NCBI RefSeq assembly: GCF_050908995.1
Contig: NC_135125.1
Coordinates: 12,363,011-12,427,010, forward strand
Length of the DNA: 64,000 nucleotides
Direction of reading: 5' to 3'
DNA from: Andrena cerasifolii
Lineage: Eukaryota; Arthropoda; Insecta; Hymenoptera; Andrenidae
In this document: positions 10,926 through 23,605 of the stretch, piece by piece
How positions within the stretch are numbered: position 1 is the first letter of the stretch
Layout of the letters: each line of letters starts with the position of its first letter
The notes under the pieces: model-generated
What the model saw: only the letters and a program-made list of their open reading frames with translations
Told to the model about the DNA's origin: nothing
Database searches by the model: none
Program-made: the position numbers and the translations under genes

Positions 10926-13900
10926 ATTAGCTCAAGTTTCAAGTCCTTCACCCCCGCATCTTCGACTCCCAGATAACCTCGCACCGAAGTTGCAACATTT
11001 GTTGAGCACTGTGCTAGGAAGGCTGGTTCATTGCCACTCTGCTCTTAGAGATATCTATCTTAATCAGCTCCGTAAATAGAGCCGGAAACCCGAAGACGCG
11101 TCGGTTATCGGGACACCCAGCGAGGCACCTGTGGACAGAATGCAACCGGGTGGCCGCAGACGCAGATAAACGCGGCGAGAAACAAAGCTGGGTGTTACGT
11201 TGCCGAAACGGAAAAGCGGAATGGTCCGTGGTAACCCTAGAACTGCCATGTGTGGCTGAGGAGCAGTATTATCGGTGGCATGCCACTGGACACTCGACCT
11301 CCGCCACCTTTCCATTGTTCGTTCCGTGAAAGGGCCCATTATTTTCACCGAGGACACTTGCCCGAGCTGTCGAACAGCTTAGACGTTTCAGGTACTGCTT
11401 CGAGTTCCTTCTAGATGACGGTTGTTCAAGACACAAGAGACCTCGATAAGAATTCCTTTCAGCTGTCGAACGCCCAGGAAGTTTCAGGACCACAGGTCCT
11501 TTAAATCCACAGCTACACACAAGGTGCTCTGCATAGTTCGTCATCTTAATCCCTTCGAGGCTTCAAATATCCAAGACACGAGGTTCTGGCTCCATCAACG
11601 CTTAGAACCACCGTGCTAGAGTCTTTTACAACCGCGAATCTCGCCCCAAAGTTTTTACCATCGCCAACAGACTCTACTTCGAGAATACAGAAAAAAATGG
11701 ATTCACGACGCGTTACGCTGGCGAGCATATACTTTTTTCACCCACGTATCCGACCACGGGACGTGGTTGTCGTTCGTGTTACACGCTCCGAGCGCACTCG
11801 ACGCTGATCGTCCAGCCAGAGCAGGGGAAATCAGCGCGGTTCCGGTGCAACAACTCCGATGGATGCACAAGTGCGCGCGCTTTTGCTCTGCCGCAGTTCA
11901 ATGCAGCGCGCGTAAACTGAGCAGTATGGTACACCGTCGGGGAAAAAGGGAGACAAGTCTGCCTGTTGCAATCGTAAAACCTCGTAACGTTCGTGAAAAA
12001 TCTTGAAAATCGGACGCTTCTCGCGCCTCTCTGCACTCGAGTGCACCGAGAACCTCGAGTTGCATCGTCGTTGCAATCGAGCGAAACTGGATCGCAGTAG
12101 CCTGCGTTTCTTCTTAAAAGAAGCCATCTCGGAGCACAAATCGTGTGCACTTGGAATTAGCAAACTCCGTGGCGGCTAAGCGGCGTTGTTGAAATCCAGG
12201 ATCCTCGAGTCCGAGCTGTTCTAATGCTAAGTAGCTATTCCAATCTAAGAAGATTACTACGACTTAGCCATCGGTCTTCCCGTTAATTGAATATCCCTGC
12301 AGGCTGCACGGTTTCCGATTCGAGTTTTCCCCCCCCGGTTCGGAATCGATGGGCAAGCCTTCTGATCAGCGCCGATCGTTCCGCGAGAATTTGTATTACA
12401 CTGTTTATTAGCGAGGCGCGGTGGCCGGTCGCCGCTTTCGAGCGTCCATCTCTGGGCATTATGATTACGCCACGATACGACGAGCCGCATTAAATAGAAA
12501 TAAAATAAATCCGTGGGCTGGGAGAGACGGCCGCCTGGAGTAAACGGAAGAATCCCTGCGGGCTTCTGCATATTACAGCGGCGAGGCCAGCCAGGCAGAA
12601 AACGCGCGGCGAGGAGGCACCGGCCGGGGCCCTGATCTCCAATTCCCTCGTAAAATGCATCCGCGGCGCTGTAGGCGCACTTAAGGGAATCGGTGCAGCT
12701 GCAGTTTTGCGGTACGAGCGCCGAGTATCCTGGCCTACCTCTTCGGCATCCAGCTCCACTCTTTCCAGTCGAAATTAAAGCTGCGGGCCAATTTTCCCAG
12801 CTGGATATCGACAGCTTCTACGCTCATTCCTGGCTACCGATTTCTATCGGCTTCGCGTAACTTGGCCAAGCGTGCCGGTTGCGCGGGAGAGTCTTTGGAG
12901 AATTCGTGGCTGCGCTCCACCTCCGTTTCGGAGGGAGCTTTATCCCTCCTCGGATAGCAGGTACACTCGTTGGAGCGATGTAAAGAGATAGCCGCAAACA
13001 GAGAACACGTGTTTCGCCAAAAAGTGAGATACAGTCGACCAATTCCTTATCTCGGCGGCTCCGCTGTGGGCTCCGCTTATCGCTGCAATGCTAATGGAGA
13101 CCGAGCCAGTACAGTGTCAAAGAATTCTTCGTGGTTACCGAATGCCTCGCCTCTTTTGGAGTTGCCCGAAGCACGGTTGATTAAGTGCTCCGGGGGGGAA
13201 GCTGTGCTGTGAGAACCCGCGGTGCTTTCTTTTGCGATAAATTGAAACACTGGCGGAGTCGTCCCACGCAGCAATTGGTATCCCAGGAAGTAGGGGACCC
13301 GGAATCCAGGGATCCTTCAAGAAAACTCTCAGTGGCCCGTTTACCGTTTCCAGTCTAAATTAAGCTCTCGTAAACTGTGCATCCCAGGGCAGGTTTAATT
13401 TTAGCGCGAAACACAGCAGAAGATGTAGGAAAGTTGCTCGGACGGACTGGACTGAATTTCCTGCCGCGATCAGCCCGTCCAAAGAGAAGAAGCACCCGCG
13501 AACGATGACGTACGGAAGCGGCAGGAAAGCAGCGTGTGCGTGCACGCGAGTGTACGCCAGCACACGCGTGTGCGTTTAACAGCGAGGAGGGGTACTGACC
13601 GCGCATTCCACGAGGGAGGTGACCGCCTCAGCTTCTCATCTGCGAGAGCCTATGCCGCGGTTACATCGCCGGGAGATGAACTTGGTCGAAGAAAGAAGGG
13701 CCAAGATTTTTCTCGCTCCTCCTATTTGAGGTCGAGTGCGAGTCCTAGGTGTCGAAACTGCGCCGCGCAAAATGAACGAGTAACTCAGGTGTCTGGAGCT
13801 CCTCCGGGACGGAATCGACCCCCGGTGCATCGGTGCAGCGAGGCATGATGCGCGATCGGGCAGCCGCGATCCCGAGAATTCTATTAAATACAATTACCAG

Positions 13901-14520
13901 TCCATGGGCCTATTACGTTAACCGTGAGGCGTCTCTCGAGGCATCATCGATCTAGCCGCACAAAGGCAGATATACCCCGGCAGCCCGTTCCCTCTTTCTC
14001 TCGTCGCCGATCGATAATTCAGTCCAACTAATTGCCAGGCCGCGATCGCCGCGAACACACCATTACGATGCTGTCGACGAGGCTGCTCTAGCAGCGGCCA
14101 CGGGACACGAACCTCGACCAGCAATACCCTCGGACGCGGCCTGTACGTACATGCAGCGGTACGTACGCCGCGCGCTAACGTAAAATGAACAAACGAACGA
14201 CTGTCCACCCACGTTCTAACCTACATACACCTTTCTCTCTCTCGTTCTCCAGCGCGGTGTACCGTTTCTGGTATCTACGGTGCACCCCGCCGCGTCTTAT
14301 CGCGACCGAGATTCCTATCGTCGCGCAGCGCGTTCCTTCCTTTTTCCTTCGATCCCAAGAATCGCCCCGGCGATTTCGAATCTGTCGGCAGAGCAGATTC
14401 GTATCGATTGCTGGATGCCTCGGATGCAGGCTAGACGCGATAAATTTGATTCTGCCGAAGTAAGTGGTGCTGGAGAGGTTGCTGGAGGTTTCAGGCTAAT
14501 TATCACGTGTGTACATAAAG
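10926..14520. other. GC-rich non-genic stretch
   Basis: No exon or RNA gene recognised. Frames reach about 123 codons, with opposing frames of similar size (for example 11779-12163). At 13529-13575 an alternating GTGCG/CACGC segment forms an imperfect palindrome that could adopt Z-DNA. Confidence 0.4.
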
Positions 14521-14525
14521 AATTG

Positions 14526-14900
14526 TAGGAAATTCAGAAAATGATAAAACTTTGGGGATATGTAGAAGATACATAGCTATCTATTACGCATTTCTTTTTT
14601 GCTGCCCAAATTCACTCTAAGAAGGTGACATTGAAAATTGACTCCTGAAAATTAGGATATTTTCCGATTTTGGGTTATAACTCGCGAACTGTAAGAACTA
14701 TAAGTTACCGAATGGTAGTCTTTTTTCTATTAACGCAAAATCGGGAAATAGCCGGATTTTCAGGTGTCAATTTCACCCCCTCAGAGTGAATTTATGCAGC
14801 AAAAAAAAAAATTGCGTGATAGATACGTACATATCCTCGACGTATCTTCAAAATGCCACAATTTTTTTAATTTCCGGATTGGGGACTTTTCCTTGTTAGC
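14526..14900. mobile_element. Foldback element (family FB), copy 1
   Basis: An imperfect palindrome. The left arm runs from GTAGGAAATTCAG through TTGCTGCCCAAATTCACTCT. The right arm returns through AGAGTGAATTTATGCAGCAA and ends in the decayed terminus CCTTGTTAGC. The loop carries GGTTATAACTCGCGAACTG near 14673, a core shared with the elements at 42.3 kb and 44.8 kb. No coding capacity. The left end is diverged and the boundaries are good to about 20 bp; I found no clear target duplication. Confidence 0.7.
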
Positions 14901-14922
14901 GGAATCTTTAAGATACAGTCGT

Positions 14923-16957
14923 CCACTACTCTATGTCTACTGATTCAGGGTAACCAAGAAGGGAAACGAAAGCAGGCACAGATATCCGCGCTACGAGCGG
15001 AGAATTTAACCTCGATTCGCCGAGCATCCTCCGATACCGAATCAGTGAAAGTCCCTCGGTCAGGTCGGACCCCCCAGCTGGGGCATAGCTAAATTGGACC
15101 GCCGTAAGTAGCCCGGTAATGAAATTAGCAACGAAAGCGAGTCCACCGTGTGCTCAGTGCCGATGAAGCTCTCGGTGGTTGGTGGGAACATCGTTGATTC
15201 GCCATTTAGGAGCCCCTGGAGAACCGAGAGACGCGTTACGGTGCAAACATTTGCTCGAGAGGCTTCTCGCATATTTGCACGGGGCACGGTGCAAACACAG
15301 CACGAATCCAGGACGCACGGTTCAAAAATCGTGGCCCTCGTGCCGCGGATTTCGCTCCCCGTTGGATCTCTCCATCGCAATTCACCGTGTGTTCCGCTAG
15401 CCGAGGCGCATTGTGTGGGCGATCTCGCGCGAGCCACCTTTTCTTTTCCCTTTTCTCCTTCTCCCCTCTCGCTGCACGTTGCCCCCTGCTTATTGTCCGG
15501 GTTGAACCTGTCCAGGGGAAGAATCAAGGGCACGTTTCCTCGTAAATTTGTCGCGGAGATAAGCCGCAGCCCACGGCCTCTAATTCGCGTCGCTGATTCT
15601 AAGGGGCGTGTTCCGTGGGGGCCCTCAAAGGTCGAGGGATCCCGCCGCGACTTCCAAGTATAGAACGTTCGAGATTTTAGAGGGTGGAGCGACCTTGAGA
15701 GGATACGCATTACTGTGTTATATAGCGACAGAAATAAGTGAAGTGAGATTTCAGAGTCCCTGGGAATGACCCTCCTCCTCCAGTTAGAATGACAAGGGTG
15801 ACGCAAAGAATTCCCTAATAAGAACCGTGAGTCCCGTGACTCATTGTGCGCTTCACGCGAGCAGAGGATGCGGGTTAGCGTGTCTCCAAGAAAGAATCTC
15901 CTCCTCGTGACTCCCCTGATGCGTATTGTATGTCCGTCAGATAGTTTAACGAGCCCCCGTTACCAGAGAAAAACAGCATCCCCGATTAATCGTCGATCGC
16001 CAGGGTCTCCCCCCCGTCATCGAATTCGTGGGCTCTCCGGCTCCTTTATACGTCGATCACGCGTGCAACGCGAACAAGGACGACCCAGTAGCCCTTTGCA
16101 CGACAGTTCCCGTTGGACAGCAGAGAGGCTGGCTCGCTGAAAAGACGTGATTTTATCCGACTCCACCTCGCCTTTTGTTCGTTCCCTTTCTGGCGGCGGA
16201 CTGTGGTTTACGTCGAACGACTGGGGGAGAGATAATCGCGGTGAACGTTCCGGGGTTATTTCTCCAGGATCGACGATAATAATTGGTAACGGTACGCGGC
16301 GGGCGGGGTAAAGAAAAATGAGGGTCCACGGCGGAGAAGTGGTTCTCTCGGAAACTATGGAAATTCAAATCCTTTTCCCTCCTGGGATCAGGTTCTACCT
16401 TGAAACAACGCGTCCCCCTCCAAGTCGTTCCGAAGAAATATTGCAGTCCTCCTTGGGGTTTGCGCGCGCTCGTCTGGATCTCCACGAAACCGTAGAAAAT
16501 TCGAATTCTTAAGCAAGTGGAGGATTTTGTTGATGAGATGCTGCGGTGTTAGGAGATTGAGATGAAGTGCTCCTCACTCAAGGACGACGAGATATCCCGC
16601 GTGGTTTGAGGAAACGAGCCGATTCCCAGCGACGTTACACCTGTGCCCGTCCACTTTCGTCGAGGCTGCCTGCCGATTCGTACCACCTGCGAGAGTGCAC
16701 CTTTCACAGACGCGGAAAGGACGGAGGAGGGAGGAGGGTGGAACGAAGAGGCGACTCTGGCCCCGTAATAAACTTTCTCTCCCCGAGAGACTCGCTCGTC
16801 CTCTCTCTCCCATTGTTGGCTCGTTGAAATAAACGACGACGACAAGACGAGAAGACGAGACGACGAATACGACGCGGCGTAACGAGGCATCTCTTCCTGG
16901 TGCGGCTTTAACGAAGGCACGCGTAAACGGGGAGGAATGCGGGGACCCTCTGCGAAC
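14923..16957. other. GC-rich non-genic stretch
   Basis: Contains a 248-codon minus frame (15806-15060) and a 171-codon plus frame (15148-15663) that overlap each other. Both are of chance composition and without splice support. Nothing else recognised. Confidence 0.4.
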
Positions 16958-16962
16958 CGCCG

Positions 16963-17281
16963 CACAGTGGGGAAATTTTGCGATTTTATGGCCGAAACTA
17001 CAGAAATCAAATTATTGAATTTTACAAATTTAATGCAAACGTGAATCGAATAACTATATCCATTTTCGTGGTCAAAACCTGAAACTTATTTTTAATATAT
17101 AAAATTCGCCACTTTTACGTTCTAATATATGAGAAAATTGATTTTTATATGAAAAGGTTACATATTTCTAAAACACTACTTTAAAAATTCTATAAATTAC
17201 GTATTAAAAACCGAAACACAATTATTTTCAGGACAAGAATCTTACGCACGAAATTCGAAATCGCGAAATTTCCCCACTGTG
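16963..17281 (+). mobile_element. Transib-like non-autonomous element, copy 2 (319 bp)
   Basis: Begins CACAGTGGGGAAATTTTGCG and ends CGCGAAATTTCCCCACTGTG. It is flanked by a perfect 5-bp direct repeat CGCCG (16958-16962 and 17282-17286), which fits the Transib CGNCG target consensus exactly. The first about 260 bp match the 34-kb copy. Near its right end about 170 bp present in copy 1 are missing, with the junction at CTTACGCACGAAATTCGAAA. No coding capacity. Confidence 0.88.
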
Positions 17282-17286
17282 CGCCG

Positions 17287-20200
17287 TCTCCCCTGCTGTA
17301 CCCCTGGAAAACCGATCACGGCGAGCAAGCATCGTGTATATACGCCACAGAGTGGACTATTCGTGGTCCTGGATTCAAATCTTCAGTTCCTTCGGAGCGA
17401 AGAAGAGTTTCTAGGAGTCTTAATCTCGCGTAACGAATGAAATTCGCGCAAGAGACCGTTTCTAGGTCTCCGTAGAGAAATTCAACGTTCCAACGGACGG
17501 TGACTTCGAAATAGAAATCGCGGCAGCTCGGTAGGACGATGTTCTTCAAGTTTCTGAAAGCCGCGAGGGGCGCATAATGTAAACTCGTTAAAGGAAAGAA
17601 ATAACATTCGCTGCGTATCAGATAGCATTGGACCTGTTATCTCGTGGAACGCGATACAGCAAGAAACGCGGATAATAATCGGCAGCTGGTGTCTGGATGC
17701 GAGGCAGATATCGAGAGGAGAGTGGCGAGGCAAGTGTGGCGGGCCAATCATCCGCAGGAAACAATCACACGTAACTGTTACCGTAAATGAAACGACTGGA
17801 TGAAACGAGACCGAGTGGCCAAGGTTCCTTGAACTTCGGCGGGCTTGATGGCTCGATCGAATCGAGGAATCGAGCAAGAACGGTCCACGGCAAGCCTATT
17901 AGCCGCGCGATTTAACCAGAGAGCCAGCGGACCCTTCGGCTCCACTGTTTACCGATCATTTCCATCTTTACGAACCGTAAATCACACCGAGCCGCAATTT
18001 AACGCGCTACCTATTAACTAGGGGCTAGAGAAGCAGCCGGACCATCGCTCATTACGAACGCAGAGGCGGAGATTCGAACGAAACGCGACGGCTTCTTCGT
18101 ATTTTACGCCCGTAATTTTGATACGAGGGCCTGAATTATGAAGGGCCCAGGGAATCGATCGGTCCCTTGATTTAAGATAATGTAGTCTCCTTGTTATCTA
18201 GGGCAACGAAGGTCCCACTGTACCATCTCCATTTAAAAGATCGATCGAGGGTCCGAAAAAAGAATTACGCCCCTGTGGAAGAAGCTGAAGAAGATAGTAG
18301 AACGCGCAAGTGCGCGTACCAATCAGTTGAGTCAACAGAACGTAGCTCATCCTGGCCCTGACGTCCAATTAATGGATGAAGGAGGAAATAACCGCAGAAG
18401 AACGAGGACCAATAGCAGCCTGGACTTTAATTGATCGCGGCGCGCGGATTTAACGCGACTCCGTTGCAGCGTTTACATCGGGGGTAGATAGGTTGAGACC
18501 GCGCGCGGATTCCTGGCGGATCATTTACAGGAACATCGCGGTGTCGGTCTCAGTCGATTAGCTTTGGTCGAGCCTGAACAATAGCTCGAGGAAGAGGAAG
18601 CCCGCTTTATGAATTTCACGGTAGCTGGCGTGTTGCTGGATACACCTTCGATCTCTGCGTCATCCAGCTACGTGTAATCGTGCTCTTCCTCTTCGGATGT
18701 GGTCTTTGGGTGCCATGGAACATGGAGGGCAGATGTCGCCCATCGGGGATAGAAAGGTGGCTGAAGAAGAAGAAGAAGAAGAAGAAGAGTAACGAAGGGA
18801 GTGGAATCGTGGAAAATCGAATCCCTGGACGCGAAAGTCTGTCCAATTTCAACCGAGTACAGTTAGAGGATAGCGAGCAGAGAGCACCGAGTGACCCATT
18901 TGCGGACACGCGGCTGATGGATGCCACCGTGGAGACCTATTACCAGCGGTAATCAGGGAGAACTCTGGTAATTCATGAACGTTGTCCACTTCTTCCGATC
19001 CGTGGACAGTTACAAATAGCGGACTGTTGCTCGGCCAGCTAGGCTTTTTTCAGCGACGCTTGCTAGGCCATGGCAGGGGCAGTCCGTGGAGAAATTCTCG
19101 TCGATCGGCCCGTGACACGCCCGTTCCTTTCAATTCAATCGACTCGAAAGTCCGCCTGCAACTGGTCCACTGCTTGCTGGTTCCCTGGACCCTCTGGATC
19201 GGACTCTCGGCGATCGAGTACAGTTACTGGATTACGCGGAGCGAGTACAGAGCCCTGGGTGTCCAAGAGCACGCGGTTCGCATAATTGGTTGATTACGAG
19301 AGTATCGCGCTAGAGGAGCCGCCATCGCGCAGGTTTCTCTCGGGAACGTGAGCAGCACGCGTGTTTTCATTCGGAATTAATGCGATCCGCGCATGTGAAC
19401 GGCTCGTGGGACGCGGCGTTTCCGTGTGACTCGGTAATTTCCATTTCTGATGCCACCAGCTTCAATGGAAAAACTGATTGACCCGGGATTAATGGCGGGT
19501 TCATAAGGAAACGGCTGCGCTTCCTTCTCCCCGGCAGGTTTCTCACATTTCATAATTTCCTGGCCAGCTGTATCTTAGGTAACGATCAGGCCGCTGAGGC
19601 GGGCGGCTAATACCACTTTTCGTTTAATCGCCCTCATCGGCGCAATTACGAGCGGGCAACAGGCGCCGTTTTCCAAGCTGCGCCAGCAACGGTTCCAGAG
19701 GATCAGAAGAGGGAATAAATCAATAAATCCATTTCCAGCGGCGACAGGCCCGCGACACCGGAAAAGGGAAGGCGCAGCGCGCCCATTACAGTTCTCGGCC
19801 CCCCTTGCGCTCGACTTTATTCGTATTCCAAGTCGCCGGAGTCCTTCCTACGTTTTCCGCGTCGATTTTTCGTCCCCGGTGGCCGTATGAATGTAATCTC
19901 GACCGCCGGTCTCGCCTAATACAGTATTTCATGAAACTTTCGGGCAGATCTGCATGGAGCAACGTGCCACGCGGTACGGCCGGAGCAACTGGAATCCCCC
20001 GCGCCTTTCGGGGCTTCCGCGAGGCTAACGTTGAACGTCGAGCGTTCAACGTTCGACCCGATGCAACGACGTAACGGAATGCACGCGCAGTCTCGGTGAA
20101 CAAGTTATCGAGATAATTTCGAGGGAATGTCGGCCCTGGAATTGCTCGATCGCCACGGCCAGTGGGAGCAGCGCATACGGGCGAACGTGAGTGCACGTAC

Positions 20201-22071
20201 GTAGGTAGAAGCGCGGAGGACGAGGTGGTTCGGTAGGCAGTGACCTTGACCCAGGCAATCAGGTATCCTCGAAGCCGGGGCAACCGCTGGCACACATTCC
20301 CGCGGATCTATACTGTTGCTCGCGCGCGACGACCTTCCGCGCTGACCCGACCTCCGACCCCGACGAGTCACAATAGCGAACAGATCACGAGCAGTGGGCT
20401 GAGTAGGCCACGACAGCCGGTGAACGCGAATCGAGGTCGATACCGAGCCTATTCTAGCTTCTGGCTGCATTAAACGTGAAAAGTACATCGAAGGGTTGTG
20501 CGAGAATTTTTAGACACCTCTAGGATCTAAGAACGAGCTGGATTAGAGAACCCAAGGCAAGTTGGAGAAAGTAGCGATGGGTTCGAACGAGCCGCGAGCA
20601 TTTTTGTTTGAATCCGTAGTACAGGTTTTTAATAAAATGAAGGTTAAATGAATCTTTGGTGATTCGACCCACCCATGACGCTTTTTGCTTCGCAGCATTG
20701 GGATTCCTAAGGCCTTTGATGGCTATTAAGAGTTTGGCTTTAATACAAGGGACGCAGCTCGTCGTGGTTGGTTAGAGGCTATTAAAGGCACGAAACCATT
20801 GGTGAATGGGAGACGATGATATCGCGGTACAAGGAAAAAAGGGAAGTCCCTCTTCACGGTCTCTGTTAGGGGGAAATTATGTGGCTGGAATAATCCCAGA
20901 ACGAGCAACCCTTTTCCCAAGCGGAACATCCGCTTTCGTTCGATCTCGCGATACACCTAACGCGCATTGACGCGTCCGTGGTCGAGGAACCCTATAATCC
21001 AACCTTTTCTCGCGCACGGTTGGTCGAGGTTTCGGTTTACGAGTACAAAGCGGGTAAATACCCCATTCAGTAGGAGTACTTACGAGCTGGCTACCCCTCG
21101 GATCGCTTCAAGTCGTCAAAGCTTACCTGAAACAGAAAGGAACATCGCAAATTAGTATGAAATTAACGCAACGCGCTAGAATACTTAATAGAACACTTGT
21201 GACTATTAACAACCCAAAGGGAACTAAAAAGAATGTCTGTCAGGAAAAGGTTTCAGCTAACAAGCTGACTCTGCTCGAAAGGGTAACCGGCTGTGCACGG
21301 GTCCCGCTAGCCGATGTTTGAGTTGGCCCCGTGGACCGAGCGAAAACACATCGAGATGTTTTCCCAGGGGCCGTGGATCGGCCGGCGAAAAGCAAATCCG
21401 CGTGTTTGCTCACGTGAGAAAGCTCGGTGGTACTAATCGCCGATAATATTCAACGGTCGTGCACGATGACCCACGGGGGAGAAGACGCGACGGAGAGGAC
21501 GGTAGAGATGCAGGGAAAAAGGAGAAAAGGAGAGGAGAAGAGAAGGAAAAAGGAAATGCACGAATGAGGGGGAGGAGGGGAGGAGAAGCGGAGCGTATTT
21601 CGTGCGCGCACCTGAGAATACACGTCGCATGTGCAGCCGCTTCGACGAGATATTCGAGTCGGTCTCTTCCTGGCTGCACCGATCGCGTGCCACGGAGCTT
21701 CGTCAGCATCGAGAAATGCAGACAGGAGCCCAGCGCCGAGCAAAAAGAGACGGCCGAGGGCGGCTCGTTCCAGAGAGACTCCGAGGGAAAACGAGAGAAA
21801 GGGGCGGGGAGAGGAAAGGATACTGTTCGAGGGCTGATGCAGGCGGAAGAACAAAGGGGAAAAAAGTCCGCGCAGCCCATGGGCGAAGTCAACCGACCGA
21901 AAAAGGACTTGAAGGTGCCGCGAATATCGCCTAACGGACCCGAGAGGGTCGAAAATTTGACTCTGGGGGCTGAAGACGAGGGGAACTCTCTTTTGGGCGA
22001 TTCGAGGCGATGTCTCCCGAGTTATCCAAACGAAGACTATGCCTTTCTGCTTCGCTTCAGGATTATTGTGA
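17287..22071. other. GC-rich non-genic stretch
   Basis: About 4.8 kb without a supported gene. It holds a GAA microsatellite (18763-18789) and a purine-rich plus strand from about 21476 to 21600 (runs of G and A with few pyrimidines). That purine bias explains the overlapping 222-codon plus and 208-codon minus frames there. Confidence 0.4.
18763..18789 (+). repeat. (GAA)n microsatellite
   Basis: Nine consecutive GAA units, then AGAGTAACG. Homopurine on the plus strand. Confidence 0.9.
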
Positions 22072-22079
22072 ATCAAACG

Positions 22080-22266
22080 CAGTGGCGCGCCCAGGGGGGC
22101 TTGGAGGAACCCAAAGAAGGTGTTTGATAATGAAAAATCAAAATTGGATTTTATTCTTTAAATAAATTTTTATAATCACCTAATGAATTTTATTGAGTTT
22201 GCGTTAAATATATTTTTATACGTTCAACTCGGCTCCCACCAAGATTAAATCCTGAGTGCGCCACTG
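22080..22266 (+). mobile_element. hAT-like MITE, copy 1 (187 bp)
   Basis: Starts CAGTGGCGCGCCCAGGGGGG and ends CTGAGTGCGCCACTG, with an AT-rich middle that matches the copy at 46514-46681 for most of its length. A CAGTG terminus with 8-bp target duplications is typical of hAT elements. Here the left flank is ATCAAACG. The right flank has ATCAAATG after three extra bases, so the duplication is decayed but plausible. Confidence 0.8.
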
Positions 22267-22274
22267 ATCATCAA

Positions 22275-22715
22275 ATGTATGCACGAATGTTGCGCATCCT
22301 TATAGATTTATAGGAGCTACGATGGACCTTAAGCATCGAGTAATGCAGATGATTGAATTAAACTGAAAGGCAAATACGATGAAACGGTAGAACCCGTTAG
22401 ACGCCATAGAAGCTGAAGGAGTAGCGGTTACATTCGTGCGTGGGCCTTCTCTTTTGTTGCCCCGAGCTACCGAAAAGGTTGCATCTGTCGGGTGCACCTG
22501 CTGGCCATGCATCTGGTGCCCTGGCCCCGTGTTTTCCTCGAACTCTAAATTGTACCAGTCCACTGACAAGTCGAATCTAGCCTAAAACACGGTGAATTTA
22601 GCTGCCCTATTCACGAACCGGGCACATTAGAAGCCTGCGATCGCGTGCAACCGCCTGAAATTCGCTATTGCCGCACAATAAACAGTCATTATGGCAGAAT
22701 AGGTGTTAGGGCAAG
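22275..22715. other. Short non-genic stretch
   Basis: Unique sequence of mixed composition; no exon, RNA gene or repeat boundary seen. Confidence 0.4.
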
Positions 22716-23143
22716 TAAGGTGAATGCCCCAATTTCTGCTCATGCCCCCATTTCTGCTCATTTCGTATATTTCTTATTATTATAAGCGTCGCGTTTGTTC
22801 TATAGTTGCAACAAAATAATTCTAAATTATTTGAAAATAGTGCAAAGTGCAGCATAAGCAACGAAAAACTTTTAAAATGAGAGACTCATGATTTTTCGAA
22901 CGTGTTTTAGCTGGTTGTCGTAAGGAACAGGGTCACTATTGGTATTCGATAATTGGGCAGAAAATAGTTTTTGACTAGTAGTTAAACGTCTTGAAATATC
23001 TTTCTTAAATGATTTTCGACTGGTTGATTTATCATTAAAGAATTAATCAATTACTCTGCAAATTTTGATCGCAAACAAATTTTGTACACCTTCTTTCTGA
23101 CGAGTAACCTCTTAAACGAGCAGAAATTGGGACATTCACCTTA
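22716..23143 (+). mobile_element. TA-flanked inverted-repeat element, family 4 copy 1 (428 bp)
   Basis: Left end TAAGGTGAATGCCCCAATTT, right end the inverse, closing with GGGACATTCACCTTA. TA at both ends fits a TA duplication. The left terminal motif CCCCAATTTCTGCTCAT is followed at once by a second near copy, CCCCCATTTCTGCTCAT. An inverted second copy lies at 48047-48426. No open frame of note, so it is non-autonomous. Confidence 0.85.
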
Positions 23144-23526
23144 TCACAGCTAATCCTCGCGTATATACCATCTTGATGCTGAAAGGACACTGATCCTTCT
23201 ACAGGTTCCCCTGAAGTGCCGGCAACTTTTTCCCCGTGCCCTAGGATCATCGACCAGCGACGGGGAAGTAGGAAGAAGCGGACGCGAGAGGAAGGCAAAT
23301 CGCGAGACGCAGCTTTTCCCCTGCGCGGCCCCGCGTCTCCATTGGAACGACAAGAAACCACGCGGAACGAGTTGCGCGGGTATAAAATCCAGAGACGTAG
23401 GAAGTTAAAATAAAGCTTCCAAAGTGGAGTCAATATTTATGCCGCGCAATTACGCTGCATTTTAATAAACTTCGCCCGATCGTTTACGACGGGAACGCAC
23501 GGCACCGGCCTGCGTACACCGATGGG

Positions 23527-23605
23527 GAAGAAGCAAGAAGAAGCAGGCGCAGAAGAAGAAGAAGACGACAACGAAGAAGAAGAAGAAGAAGAAGACGACG
23601 AGGAA
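23527..23605 (+). repeat. GAA/GAC-rich simple repeat
   Basis: Interrupted tandem GAAGAA with GCA, GAC and AAC interruptions. Homopurine-rich on the plus strand; reads as poly-Glu/Asp or poly-Lys/Arg depending on phase, with no sign of being coding. Confidence 0.85.

Noticed and set aside
10595..10984. Protein-coding gene for the NVEEL repeat frame
   Set aside because: Any 15-bp tandem repeat lacking a stop in one phase stays open; no start context, splice site or non-repeat domain supports translation.
15060..15806. 248-codon minus frame
   Set aside because: Overlapped by a 171-codon plus frame and of random-looking composition.
17330..17400. tRNA gene
   Set aside because: Only a GGATTCAAATC-like B-box; no A-box at suitable spacing and no acceptor stem.
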